Below, piece by piece: positions 13,870 to 22,331 of a DNA stretch of 30,403 nucleotides (its first letter is position 1; the number at the start of each line of letters is the position of its first letter). Position numbers and translations under genes: made by a program. The stretch comes from JAUXEH01 sp965602945 (lineage in GTDB: Bacteria; Acidobacteriota; Aminicenantia; Aminicenantales; Aminicenantaceae), in contig CBFDBC010000013.1 of assembly GCA_965602945.1 (NCBI GenBank), positions 1-30,403 on the forward strand, in the 5' to 3' direction. The notes under the pieces were generated by a model. The model was not told the origin of the DNA. It made no database searches and saw only the letters and a list, made by a program, of their open reading frames with translations.

Positions 13870-15345
13870 ATGGAGCATATCGGCCTTTATCTCAAAGATA
13901 TCTACCTGGGACAGAAGGTAGGGCAGCTGTATTTCCAGCAGGGAAACACGAGGAAACATCTCTACTTTCAAAACGGAAACCTGGTCTATGCCAGGACCAA
14001 TCTACCCTCAGAGCTGATCGGAGAAGTGCTTTTCCGCATGGGCAAGATATCCGTCGATCTTTATGGAAGGATCGACGAGTTCATCATGCCGAAAAGGACC
14101 ATCGGGGAGGTCCTGGTTTCCGGGGGGCACATCACACAGGAGAACCTGGTCGAGGGGCTCATGTACCAGTTCCGGGAGGTCACCCTTAACCTGTTCTCGA
14201 TTTTTGGAGCGAGCCTTAAGTTCCGAGAAGGTTCCCTCTTCGAAGGGGAGACGTTCGATGTCAAGATCCCTGCCCCGACCCTCGTAGAAGAGGGGATCCG
14301 GCGCATGAAGTTTGATCCCAACCTCAAAGCTTTTCTCGAGAGCCGGACACCGGAACTGCACGACAAAACATTCTCTCTACAGCTGACGGAAGACGAGAAG
14401 GAAGTGTATGGGGCCGTCGACGGAGAGCGAACCTCGGACGGCATTCTCGAGCATGGACGGTTCAGTCGGGACAATTTCTGGAAGAGCCTGTATCTCTTCT
14501 ACTGCCTGAATCTGATCGATCTGAAGGGGGAGGTGCGGTCCTGGACCCAGGCGTCGGCGCCGCAGGGGGAAGACCCCAAGGCCGAGAAGAACAATGCGCT
14601 GCTCCAGGAAGCCCTGGCGATGAGCGATCGGCTGCCGGATCTGGATTACTATCAGATCCTGGAGGTGGGGCTCGATGCCGACCCCGCCGTGATAAAAAAA
14701 TCCTACTTCCAGCTGGCGCGTAAATATCACCCCGATCTTTTTGACAGGGAATTGAAGCCCGAGCTCAAAGAAAAGATCGATGAGGTTTTCGACTCCATCA
14801 CCAAGGCCTACCACACGCTGAGTGATGAGCAGGCGAAAAAGGAATACGACGAACAGAAATCAAAGCCCGCTCCCAAGGCCGGGGACGCCAGGGACGCGGA
14901 TAAACGTGCGGAGATCAAGTTCCGCCAGGGAAAGACACTCTTCGACCAGACCCGCTTCGACGAGGCCCTTGTCTTTCTACAGGAGGCGGTCCGCCTGGAT
15001 GCCGACAAGAGCCGCTACTATCTTCTCCTGGCCATGACTCAGGCAAGGCTCCCGCATTACCGAAAGAAATCGGTCGACAATTTTCAGAAAGCCATCAACC
15101 TTGAGCCCTGGAGCCCGGATGCATACACCGGACTGGGGGCGATGTACAGGAAGGAAGAAATGCCTGTCATGGCCCGCAAGTATCTCAAGAAGGCCCTTCA
15201 GGTGGATGCCGACAACCGTGCTGCCTTGAAGGAGTTGGCCGAGCTGGAGGGCGGGGACGAGAAGAAGGGGCTCAAGGGCCTTCTGTCGTTTGACGCCAAA
15301 GACCTGAAGAAACTGCTAAAAGGGAATTTTTTCAAGAAGAAGTGA
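13870..15345 (+). CDS. DUF4388-like / J-domain / TPR multidomain protein
   Basis: A 491-residue cytoplasmic protein, with no signal peptide. Residues about 1-225 look like a DUF4388 (PATAN-type) sensor region: GQLYFQQGNTRKHLYFQNGNLVYAR and a second GEVLV...ITQENL unit, as in regulators linked to gliding, predation and response-regulator systems. Residues 259-328 are a J domain with intact HPD (287-289), so it should stimulate an Hsp70 ATPase. Residues about 346-455 hold TPR repeats (FDQTRFDEALVFLQEAVRLD; AINLEPWSPDAYTGLGAMY; KALQVDADN), followed by a Lys-rich tail. It stands alone with its own promoter and converges on ligA with 6 bases between the stop codons. Its client is unknown. Confidence 0.85.
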   Translation: MEHIGLYLKDIYLGQKVGQLYFQQGNTRKHLYFQNGNLVYARTNLPSELIGEVLFRMGKISVDLYGRIDEFIMPKRTIGEVLVSGGHITQENLVEGLMYQFREVTLNLFSIFGASLKFREGSLFEGETFDVKIPAPTLVEEGIRRMKFDPNLKAFLESRTPELHDKTFSLQLTEDEKEVYGAVDGERTSDGILEHGRFSRDNFWKSLYLFYCLNLIDLKGEVRSWTQASAPQGEDPKAEKNNALLQEALAMSDRLPDLDYYQILEVGLDADPAVIKKSYFQLARKYHPDLFDRELKPELKEKIDEVFDSITKAYHTLSDEQAKKEYDEQKSKPAPKAGDARDADKRAEIKFRQGKTLFDQTRFDEALVFLQEAVRLDADKSRYYLLLAMTQARLPHYRKKSVDNFQKAINLEPWSPDAYTGLGAMYRKEEMPVMARKYLKKALQVDADNRAALKELAELEGGDEKKGLKGLLSFDAKDLKKLLKGNFFKKK

Positions 15346-15351
15346 GGGGAT

Positions 15352-17358
15352 TCACCCTGATATAAGCTCCAGGAATTCTTCTTCTGAAAGCATGTTGATG
15401 CCGAGCTCCTGAGCCTTACGGAGTTTCGTACCCGGATCCGAACCCGCCAACAGATAATCGGTTTTCGAACTGACCGATGTCGTGACCTTGCCCCCGAGGC
15501 TCTCGATCCGGGCCTTGGCCTGCTCCCGGGGCATGTTTTGGAGGGTACCTGTAAGGACGAATGTCTTCCCCTGCAGCAGCCACTCTTCGGTTCCCGGGGC
15601 TTCCCGGACCGCTAGGTTCAAGCCGGCCGCGCGCAGTTTCTCGATGAGAGCCAGGTTTTTGGGTTCCTGAAAGAAAAACACCACGCTTTCTCCCACCTTG
15701 GGGCCCACATCGTCGATCTCTTCGAGTTCTTCCTGTGTGGCACGGGACAGAGCCTCCATCGACCGGAAGTGTCCGGCCAGGATCTGTGCGGTCCTCTCCC
15801 CCACGTATCGGATGCCCAGGGCGTAGATCAGCCGGGACAGGTCGTTGTGCCGCGATTTTTCGATCTCGTCCAGCAGGTTCTGCGAACTCTTTTGTCCCAT
15901 CCGTTCCAGCTGTTCCAGCTCCTGCTGCTCGAGACGATACAGGTCCGGGATCTCATGAACCTGACCGGAATCGAGCAGCAGCTCCACGAGCGCCTCTCCC
16001 AGGCCTTCGATGTTCATGGCCCGGCGGGAGACGAAATGCAGGATGGATTCCCGGACGACCGCCGGACAGGATGGATTGACACAGCGGGCCACGACCTCGT
16101 TTTCAGGTCGGAAGGTTTTGGTCCCGCAGACCGGACATGCGGAGGGGAACTTGAATGCCTTCTCCTTCCCGCTGCGTTTGTCCTTCATGACCGATACCAC
16201 TCTGGGAATGACGTCGCCGCTGCGTTCGATCAAGACCGTGTCCCCAATACGGATATCCTTGCGGAGGATCTCATCTTCGTTGTGGAGGGTGGAGCGGCTG
16301 ATGGTGGTGCCGGAAAGCTTCACCGGTTCCAGGGCGGCGACAGGGGTAAGCGCGCCGGTCCGCCCCACCTGGATCAGGATGTCGTTTATCCGGGTAGTCG
16401 CCTGGCGTGCAGGGAATTTTAGGGAAATGGCCCAGCGCGGGAACTTGCTGGTCCGCCCCAGCCGGCGCTGCTGATCGGCAGAATTGACCTTGATCACGAT
16501 CCCGTCCACGTCGTATTCCAGAAGGTCGCGTTCTTCGATCAGGCTGCGGTAGAGGCCGGTCACCTCCTCCAGGTCCCGGCACGGTTGGGAGCGGGGATTT
16601 GTCTTGAAACCCAGGTCATGGAGTTTCTGGAGGCTTTCCCATTGGCTCTCAGACTCTTCGCCGTCGATGAACAGAGTGTACAGGAAGGCATCCAGTTTGC
16701 GTGCCGCGACAACTTGGGGATCCAGCATGCGGATGGACCCTGCGGCGGCGTTTCGTGGGTTGGCGAACAAGGGCTCGCCGTTCGCCTCCCGCTCCCGGTT
16801 CAGGGCCTGAAAAGATGGAAAGGGCAGGAAAATCTCGCCGCGGACTTCCACCTCTCCTGTCAAATCGATGGACAGGGGGAGGCTCCTTATGGTCCTGACG
16901 TTTGAAGTGACGTCGTCACCCCGCACCCCGTCTCCCCGCGTTACGGCCTGTGCCAGGCTCCCCTCCCTGTAGATGACAGAGATGCCCAGGCCGTCGATCT
17001 TAAGCTCCACGACATATTCCAGGTCTTCATCCGGAATGGTCTTCCGGATCCGCTCCTCGAAATCTTTCAGCTCTTCCGGGCTGAAGCAGTTGTCCAGGCT
17101 GAGCATGGGGATGCGGTGCTCCACGCCGGCGAAACCTTCGTGAGGCTGTTCCCCCACGCGCTGAGTCGGTGAATCGGGGGTTATGAGATCCGGGTACCTG
17201 GCCTCAAGAGCTTCCAGTTCCTTGACCAGATAATCGAATTCGCTGTCCGAGATCTGGGGGTCATTGTCCCGGTAATATTTGGTATCGTGAAATACGATCT
17301 TTCCCCTCAGGATGCGGATCTGCTCTGCCGCCAGGTCCCGCTCCCGGTTATCGCTCAC
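15352..17358 (-). CDS. ligA: NAD-dependent DNA ligase LigA
   Basis: A 668-residue ligase of standard length that seals nicks using NAD+. The N-terminal Ia domain carries YYRDNDP and the adenylation domain has the lysine nucleophile K120 in ELKIDG. An OB domain, a four-cysteine zinc finger (CPVCG...CVNPSCP, about 405-430), helix-hairpin-helix repeats and a C-terminal BRCT domain (GKTFVLTGTLQNM onward, about 590-668) follow in order. The start is GTG at 17358 after AGGAAGGA. It is flanked by a terminator upstream and a convergent neighbour downstream, so it appears to be a single-gene unit. Confidence 0.98.
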   Translation of the reverse strand: MSDNRERDLAAEQIRILRGKIVFHDTKYYRDNDPQISDSEFDYLVKELEALEARYPDLITPDSPTQRVGEQPHEGFAGVEHRIPMLSLDNCFSPEELKDFEERIRKTIPDEDLEYVVELKIDGLGISVIYREGSLAQAVTRGDGVRGDDVTSNVRTIRSLPLSIDLTGEVEVRGEIFLPFPSFQALNREREANGEPLFANPRNAAAGSIRMLDPQVVAARKLDAFLYTLFIDGEESESQWESLQKLHDLGFKTNPRSQPCRDLEEVTGLYRSLIEERDLLEYDVDGIVIKVNSADQQRRLGRTSKFPRWAISLKFPARQATTRINDILIQVGRTGALTPVAALEPVKLSGTTISRSTLHNEDEILRKDIRIGDTVLIERSGDVIPRVVSVMKDKRSGKEKAFKFPSACPVCGTKTFRPENEVVARCVNPSCPAVVRESILHFVSRRAMNIEGLGEALVELLLDSGQVHEIPDLYRLEQQELEQLERMGQKSSQNLLDEIEKSRHNDLSRLIYALGIRYVGERTAQILAGHFRSMEALSRATQEELEEIDDVGPKVGESVVFFFQEPKNLALIEKLRAAGLNLAVREAPGTEEWLLQGKTFVLTGTLQNMPREQAKARIESLGGKVTTSVSSKTDYLLAGSDPGTKLRKAQELGINMLSEEEFLELISG

Positions 17359-17461
17359 GTTTCCTTCCTTTTTTTACCCCGATGATATAAAAACCCCGGC
17401 AAAACTGCAACGACTTCCTGGGGGACGTTCCCTGAGTGAAATCCTGAGGAATGCTCCCCCC

Positions 17462-17506
17462 AAAAAAAAAGCCGGCCCATCGCCCGGGGCGACGAATGCC
17501 GGCTTT
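17462..17506 (-). terminator. Intrinsic terminator of the periplasmic TPR-like gene
   Basis: On the minus strand AAAGCCGGC (complement of 17498-17506) pairs with GCCGGCTTT (complement of 17468-17476) and is followed by a run of nine T. The loop is long but GC-rich and can itself fold. It lies just after the stop at 17528 and isolates ligA. Confidence 0.8.
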
Positions 17507-17527
17507 GTATTGTCTCGGGGATCGTGT

Positions 17528-18703
17528 CTACTTCACTCCAAGCTTCTGTTTGGTCTGTTCGACCATCTGGGTGAATTTCCCCAGTTCAGCCTGCTGCTCG
17601 GCTTGGAGTTTCTCGACAGCCTTCTGCTCGATCTCGATCAGGCCCAGCAGGGAATCCATCTCGCTTTTTTCCGCTGTCGAGAGGTCTTCCACATCCTTTT
17701 CACCGAACTTGTCGTTGTATTCTTTGGTCAGTGCCTCCAGGTCAGGCATCCTGGCCTGGATCGCCTGCACCTTCCGGTTGTAACCCGGATTGTGGTGGAA
17801 GTAGAGCCCCTCGGCCAACTTCATTGCACTTTCCGAGTTGGCCTGGGAAAGGAAGCTCGCGTCCAGGAGGTACTGGATGGTTTCCTGGGCCACGGCGGCG
17901 CTGCTCTGAGCCTGAGGCGCCATCAGGATACCGATGTTGTAGGCGACCTCGCCTGTCTTCCGTTTCTCGTAGGACTGCTTGTAGTATTTTAGAGCCTCGG
18001 GCTTCTTGCCGGCGCGGTGGAGGGTTTTGGCATACAGGGTGATGCTCCCGAAATCTCCCAGGGCGGGGACCGCCAGCTGGAAGGCCTTTTCCGCGTTGGC
18101 ATAGTCCTTCTTGTCAAACAGGGATTTGCCCATCTGGGCCACAGACGTGGCGATCTCTTTGGTCTTGAGGATATTATAGCATTTCAGGTAGGCGTCCAAG
18201 GCACTCTTGGGGTTGTTTTCCTTTTTATATGCTTCGGCCTGGATGAGGTGTCCGGCCCCGATGAACCGGTCCCAGAGCTGGCCCTGGCCTTCCTGTTCCT
18301 TCTTCCCCTTGGCGGCCGTGGACGTCTGGATCAGCTGGTTACCGTAATTCCGGGCTTTGGAAGGATCCTGCTGCAGATACACGGAGGCGATGGTGGCCAG
18401 AACCTGGGCTTTGGTGCTGTCGTCCAATCCCCCGATCGACATGGCCTTTTCCCCGTATTGGATGGTGTCGGCCGCGGTCTTGCCGGTGTATTGGGCCGTG
18501 CAGATGGTGGCGTTGGCGAAGTTTTCATACTGATGGCCTGTGCCGCCGTATTTGTTGAGCCACTCCTTCAACAGCTTGACCCGCTGGGCCATCTCGTTGG
18601 TGGTCATGGCTTTGATGTATTCGTCGTTAGCCGGATCCTGTGCCAACAGGGGCGAGTAGGCGAACAGCACTAGTGCGATCGCGATGAGGGCTGTCTTTTT
18701 CAT
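17528..18703 (-). CDS. Periplasmic TPR-like repeat protein of unknown role
   Basis: A 391-residue exported protein. The signal peptide MKKTALIAIALVLFAYSPLLAQ ends near residue 22. The rest is helical with TPR-like units, for example SALDAYLKCYNILKTKEIA, YANAEKAFQLAVPALGDFG and KPEALKYYKQSYEKRKTGE, and a C-terminal coiled coil rich in Glu/Gln/Lys (about 345-388). Such proteins usually scaffold complexes in the envelope, but no partner is encoded next to it. AAGGAGAGG supports the start, and it has its own promoter and terminator, so it is monocistronic and probably well expressed. Confidence 0.85.
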   Translation of the reverse strand: MKKTALIAIALVLFAYSPLLAQDPANDEYIKAMTTNEMAQRVKLLKEWLNKYGGTGHQYENFANATICTAQYTGKTAADTIQYGEKAMSIGGLDDSTKAQVLATIASVYLQQDPSKARNYGNQLIQTSTAAKGKKEQEGQGQLWDRFIGAGHLIQAEAYKKENNPKSALDAYLKCYNILKTKEIATSVAQMGKSLFDKKDYANAEKAFQLAVPALGDFGSITLYAKTLHRAGKKPEALKYYKQSYEKRKTGEVAYNIGILMAPQAQSSAAVAQETIQYLLDASFLSQANSESAMKLAEGLYFHHNPGYNRKVQAIQARMPDLEALTKEYNDKFGEKDVEDLSTAEKSEMDSLLGLIEIEQKAVEKLQAEQQAELGKFTQMVEQTKQKLGVK

Positions 18704-18738
18704 TTCTGGCCTCTCCTTAAAATATTTTATAGTCTCTC

Positions 18739-18767
18739 AAAATAGCGTCATGCCGGAAAAATGTCAA
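18739..18767 (-). promoter_or_regulatory. Promoter of the periplasmic TPR-like gene
   Basis: On the minus strand TTGACA (18762-18767), a 17-base spacer and TATTTT (18739-18744) lie about 36 bases before the start codon. The -35 is perfect. Confidence 0.6.
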
Positions 18768-18903
18768 CGCGGATTTGAACCGAGACTACGATAGCATCAA
18801 CAAGACTCTATGATAGCAAAAACCGTGCCAAATATCCAGCCCGGCAGCGCCTTCCGGTCCTTCAAAAATCCTTGAACCAGAAGGCTTTATGGTTTCCGTC
18901 AAT

Positions 18904-18912
18904 TGGTATACA
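18904..18912 (+). promoter_or_regulatory. Extended -10 element just upstream of murB
   Basis: TGG-TATACA (18904-18912) is an extended -10 motif without a good -35. Transcription would begin near 18918-18920, immediately before the murB ATG at 18921, implying a leaderless message. Weaker alternatives exist. Confidence 0.35.
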
Positions 18913-18920
18913 ATGCCTGT

Positions 18921-19850
18921 ATGGCCGCCGCCGATCTTGTAGAAGAATTCCTGATAGAGGTGGGCAGGCCCCTGAGTGAGGGGGTGAGCCTGGCCTCCTT
19001 CTCGCATTTTCAGATCGGAGGGGATGCGGACTATTTCTTCGAGGCGGTCACCGAGGAAGAGCTTAAGGGCGCGCTATCTGTCGCTCGGAAGCGCGGCCTG
19101 CGTCATCGCGTGATCGGGGGGGGGTACAACCTGCTCTTCGACGATCGGGGCTACCGGGGCCTGATCCTGCGCAATGCGGTCTCCGGGATCCGTCTGCAGG
19201 GCCCCTCGTACATCCATGCCGCATCCGGGGCCACCCTGGCCGACCTGATGACGTTCTGCCTGGATCAGGAATTGGGGGGACTGGAGTTTCTGGTCGGTAT
19301 CCCCGGCACTTTGGGAGGAGCTGTTTACGGGAACGCGGGGGCTTTCGATCAGGACATCGGCCAGGTCCTGCGGGAGGCGCGGATCTTCACCCTCTCGGGA
19401 GAGGTCGTCCGGGTCGAAGCGGATTTTTTCGCGTTTTCCTACCGGCACAGCACCTTGAAAAAAGGCGGCCCCATCCTGCTGGAAGCCGTGTTGGAGGGAT
19501 ACCCCCGGGACCGGGCCCATATTCAGGAGCTGCTGTCCGGATACAGGAAAAAACGCGAGAACCGGCATCCTCCCCGGGAGGTCGCCTGTGCCGGGAGCTA
19601 CTTTAAAAATCCTGTGCTGCCTTCGGGCGAAAAGGTCCCGGCCGCATTCCTGCTGGATCAGATCGGTGCCAAGGAAATGACGGTGGGTGGCGCCGCCGTC
19701 TTTTCGGGGCACGCCAACTTCATCATCAATCAAGACAGGGCGAACTCGGAACAGGTCCGGGAGCTGGCTTCCCGGCTGAAGGCCCGGGTTAAAGACCGGT
19801 TTGCTGTAGACCTCGAAGAGGAGGTCATTTTCCTTCCAGCAGAGCCTTGA
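18921..19850 (+). CDS. murB: UDP-N-acetylenolpyruvoylglucosamine reductase MurB
   Basis: A 309-residue FAD enzyme that reduces the enolpyruvyl group to the lactyl ether of UDP-MurNAc in peptidoglycan synthesis. Marks are FQIGGDADYF, the FAD loop VIGGGYNLLF (Tyr replaces the usual Ser), GIPGTLGGAVYGNAGAF, YRHSTLKKG, and the catalytic Ser region AGSYFKNP, with a late acidic LEEEVIF. The layout is type II-like. The ATG at 18921 gives the expected N-terminus but has no ribosome site; an in-frame TTG at 18903 is less likely. Its 3' end overlaps the convergent DUF2520 gene by 26 bases. MurA, the preceding pathway enzyme, is 2.5 kb away on the other strand. Confidence 0.95.
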   Translation: MAAADLVEEFLIEVGRPLSEGVSLASFSHFQIGGDADYFFEAVTEEELKGALSVARKRGLRHRVIGGGYNLLFDDRGYRGLILRNAVSGIRLQGPSYIHAASGATLADLMTFCLDQELGGLEFLVGIPGTLGGAVYGNAGAFDQDIGQVLREARIFTLSGEVVRVEADFFAFSYRHSTLKKGGPILLEAVLEGYPRDRAHIQELLSGYRKKRENRHPPREVACAGSYFKNPVLPSGEKVPAAFLLDQIGAKEMTVGGAAVFSGHANFIINQDRANSEQVRELASRLKARVKDRFAVDLEEEVIFLPAEP

Positions 19851-20694
19851 GCCGGTCGTAGGTCCCGCGGTCGACAGTTTTTTCCGTCAGGGCCAGTTCC
19901 AGCGCCGCGATACTCATCTCCCGGTACACGTGCAGCGTTCCCGGAAATTCGCTGAGCGCTTCCATATGGAGCCTGATAGATATTTCATCACCGCGCGCCA
20001 GGGGCCCGGTCAGGGCCCCGCCGGCGTCAAATTTCTTTACGTTCTGTAAAGTTCCTTGCACCAGGGGCAGGAGCGCTTCAAGCCTGTCGTCCTGCGGGAT
20101 CCCGGTCCTCCGGAGCAGTGAGCCCGCATGGTGGAGGAGGGGAACGAGGAGGTTGGAGGCCACGCTGCAGGCGGCGTGATAGAGAGGCTTGTCCTCGGCC
20201 GCCAGGGTGAAGGGCCGGCTGCCCAGGCCCTCGGCTATCGCCCGCGCCTTTTTCCGCGCACTCGGGTCTCCCTCAAGACCCATGAAGATCCCTGAGAAAG
20301 ATCCCGGCTCCGCTTTTTTGCTGGCGAAGGACTGCATGGGGTGAAGAGAAGCACAGAGCGCCCCTCCCTGCGCCAGGGGTTTCAGGGCAAGGGAGGAGAG
20401 CAGCCCGCTGCAGTGCAGGCAGGTGACTCCCGTCCAGTCCCGGCCGCCGGAGGACAGTTCTTCGGCAACCTGAGGGATGGTGTCGTCCGGTACGGTGAGG
20501 AAAACCATGCTGCTCCCCTCGGCCGCCGCCTTGTTATCGGTCAGGGGTGTGCCCTCGCCGATGATGCGGGAACTCTCCTCTGCCGAGAGCCGCGTACGAC
20601 AGGAAAGGGCCCGGATCCGGTAGCCGATGCGGCTCAGGGCCGCACCCAGGGCCGTTCCCATCCTGCCTGCTCCAATGATAGATACGGTCGTCAT
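19825..20694 (-). CDS. Rossmann-fold / DUF2520 domain protein, putative oxidoreductase
   Basis: A 289-residue protein with an N-terminal NAD(P)-binding Rossmann motif SIIGAGRMGTALG (5-17) and a C-terminal helical DUF2520 domain (about 130-280, with LHPMQSFA, AACSVASNLLVPLLHHA and LTGPLARGD). The arrangement is like 6-phosphogluconate or ketopantoate reductases; the substrate is unknown. It shares an ATGA-type 4-base overlap with the NYN gene upstream, so the two are translationally coupled, and it ends 26 bases inside murB on the opposite strand. Confidence 0.88.
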   Translation of the reverse strand: MTTVSIIGAGRMGTALGAALSRIGYRIRALSCRTRLSAEESSRIIGEGTPLTDNKAAAEGSSMVFLTVPDDTIPQVAEELSSGGRDWTGVTCLHCSGLLSSLALKPLAQGGALCASLHPMQSFASKKAEPGSFSGIFMGLEGDPSARKKARAIAEGLGSRPFTLAAEDKPLYHAACSVASNLLVPLLHHAGSLLRRTGIPQDDRLEALLPLVQGTLQNVKKFDAGGALTGPLARGDEISIRLHMEALSEFPGTLHVYREMSIAALELALTEKTVDRGTYDRLKALLEGK

Positions 20695-21170
20695 TTTTTT
20701 GTGTCGAAGACTTCACCCCACTGCCGGACTTCAAGGGCGCTCGGGGTCTCGTCGTTTTTTTCGAGTTCCGCCTCCTTGCGGTGCTCCCGCAGGGCGGCCT
20801 TCAGCTCCCGGTGGAACTCGGCACAAGTGATGCTCTTGGCACCGTGTTTGCGTGCGAAATTGCGGACCTCCCGGTCTGAGCTCACCACAAAGAAGCGCCG
20901 CAGGTCTGTTTGTTTTTCAATTATCTCCTCGATGCGGCTGTCCGCACTCGTGCCGGGCTCCGGATGGATGATCGAGAGCGGGATTCCGGAATGGTGGTCC
21001 GAATCAAGCCCGGCCTGGGGAGGACCGTCGAACACCAGGATCAGCCGGGTGTTTTTAACCTTCTGGAACCGCCGCAGCCGGGACACAAGGACAGAGCGGC
21101 TCTCCCAGTCTCCCAGGTTGAGGTCCGGGATGTGCCCGATCAGGTTATTGCCGTCGATGAGGTAAGGCAT
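20691..21170 (-). CDS. NYN (YacP-like) domain RNase-fold protein
   Basis: A 159-residue protein with the NYN/PIN-like start YLIDGNNLIG (Asp6), LILVFDGPP and FVVSSDREVRNFARKHGA, matching the YacP type. The clustered acidic residues (D6, D48 region, D99 region) fit a metal-dependent ribonuclease. A C-terminal charged helical stretch follows. YacP homologues in Bacillus (Rae1) cut mRNA on the ribosome; whether this protein does is unknown. Its start follows the metallo-hydrolase gene by 54 bases and it overlaps the Rossmann gene by 4 bases. Confidence 0.85.
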   Translation of the reverse strand: MPYLIDGNNLIGHIPDLNLGDWESRSVLVSRLRRFQKVKNTRLILVFDGPPQAGLDSDHHSGIPLSIIHPEPGTSADSRIEEIIEKQTDLRRFFVVSSDREVRNFARKHGAKSITCAEFHRELKAALREHRKEAELEKNDETPSALEVRQWGEVFDTKK

Positions 21171-21224
21171 TATGCTGCCGGCGTGAGATTCCGGGTCGGC
21201 GCGCTCAAGAACTCACTCGGGGGA

Positions 21225-21884
21225 TCAAAAGGAATAGGGTTCGCCGGGTTTGAGAATGATCACTTCCGCCGTGTCGCCGACCTTGGCCTTGAAGGCCTCC
21301 GGGTCCGCTGCCACGAGCGGGAAGGTATCATAGTGAACGGGGATGACTTTCCTGGTCCCGCAGAACTCGACGGCCTTGGCAGCAGAATTGATCCCCATGG
21401 TGTAGCGGTCTCCGATAGGGATAAAACTCAGGTCGGGATCGAAGAACTCCTTCACCAGTTTCATGTCATAGGTCAGTCCTGTGTCTCCCGCGTGATAGAT
21501 GGTCTTGCCGTCCATCTGGATAACGACACCCGTGGGATCACCCTTATCGGCGGAATGCAGGGCCGTTACCATATGGATCAGGACCCCCTTGGATTCGACA
21601 CTCCCTCCGATATTCATCCCCTCTGCCGGGATGCCCTCGGCCTCGGCCATGACCGCGATCTCATGGATGCTGACGAGCGTCGCACCGGTCTTTTTGCAGA
21701 TAGGGAAGGCGTCCCCCAGATGATCGCCGTGGTCATGCGTGACGACGACCAGGTCCGCCTGTGTGATAGAATCCGGGCCGCAGCAGGCGGCAGGGTTCCC
21801 GGTGAGGAAGGGATCGATGTATATGGTTTTCGATCCCTGGATCTTGACCGCAGAATGCCCTAACCAGATGACTTCCATGCTCAT
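21225..21884 (-). CDS. Metal-dependent hydrolase of the metallo-beta-lactamase fold (UPF0173-like)
   Basis: A 219-residue MBL-fold protein with the metal site THDHGDHLG (H50, H52, D54, H55), later HSADKG, HAGDTG and the final HYDTFP histidine. The N-terminus WLGHSAVKI...IDPFLTGNP is typical of the UPF0173/UlaG-like hydrolases, whose physiological substrate is mostly unknown. AAAGGAGGAG precedes the start and a TTGTGA/TATAAT promoter lies upstream, making it the first gene of a three-gene minus-strand unit with the NYN and DUF2520 genes. Confidence 0.93.
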   Translation of the reverse strand: MSMEVIWLGHSAVKIQGSKTIYIDPFLTGNPAACCGPDSITQADLVVVTHDHGDHLGDAFPICKKTGATLVSIHEIAVMAEAEGIPAEGMNIGGSVESKGVLIHMVTALHSADKGDPTGVVIQMDGKTIYHAGDTGLTYDMKLVKEFFDPDLSFIPIGDRYTMGINSAAKAVEFCGTRKVIPVHYDTFPLVAADPEAFKAKVGDTAEVIILKPGEPYSF

Positions 21885-21910
21885 CTCCTCCTTTAATAGG
21901 TAGTATCCCT

Positions 21911-21939
21911 ATTATATGGGCTCGTTCCGTTTTTCACAA
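21911..21939 (-). promoter_or_regulatory. Promoter of the MBL-NYN-DUF2520 unit
   Basis: On the minus strand TTGTGA (21934-21939), a 17-base spacer and a perfect TATAAT (21911-21916) lie about 27 bases before the start codon. Confidence 0.6.
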
Positions 21940-21970
21940 TCCCACGGGGAGCAAAGCAATCTACCCGGTC

Positions 21971-22315
21971 TTACCCGGGAGGCCAGCTCATCCGCCTCCC
22001 CCCCAGCAGGTGGAAATGGATGTGAAACACGGCCTGTCCCGAGTCTCTGCCTGTGTTAAGAACGATGCGGAAGCCGCTGTCATCGAGGCCCGCTTCCTGA
22101 GCCAGCTCTCGGGCTTTGAGCAGGATGTGTCCGAGCAGGTCATTTTTCGTCCCGGGCACCTCCTTCAGGGAAGCAAAGTGATCCTTGGGGATGATCAAGA
22201 TATGGGTGGGCGCCTGGGGATTGATGTCCTCGAAGGCGAAGATGGTGTCGTCCTCGTAAACCTTTTTGGAGGGGATCTCTCCCCCGGCGATCTTGCAGAA
22301 GAGGCAGTCAGACAT
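21971..22315 (-). CDS. HIT family nucleotide hydrolase
   Basis: A 114-residue histidine-triad protein of the HINT/PKCI type. The triad HIHFH (H98, H100, H102) is complete, with the nucleotide-binding AFEDINPQAPTHILIIPK earlier and an N-terminal CLFCKI that may bind zinc. HINT enzymes cleave phosphoramidate or related bonds in AMP derivatives. The start at 22315 has GAAGGAGAT well placed; the longer open frame upstream has no such site. It lies 16 bases after murA on the same strand, the last gene of that unit. Confidence 0.95.
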   Translation of the reverse strand: MSDCLFCKIAGGEIPSKKVYEDDTIFAFEDINPQAPTHILIIPKDHFASLKEVPGTKNDLLGHILLKARELAQEAGLDDSGFRIVLNTGRDSGQAVFHIHFHLLGGRRMSWPPG

Positions 22316-22331
22316 GGCGCATCTCCTTCTT

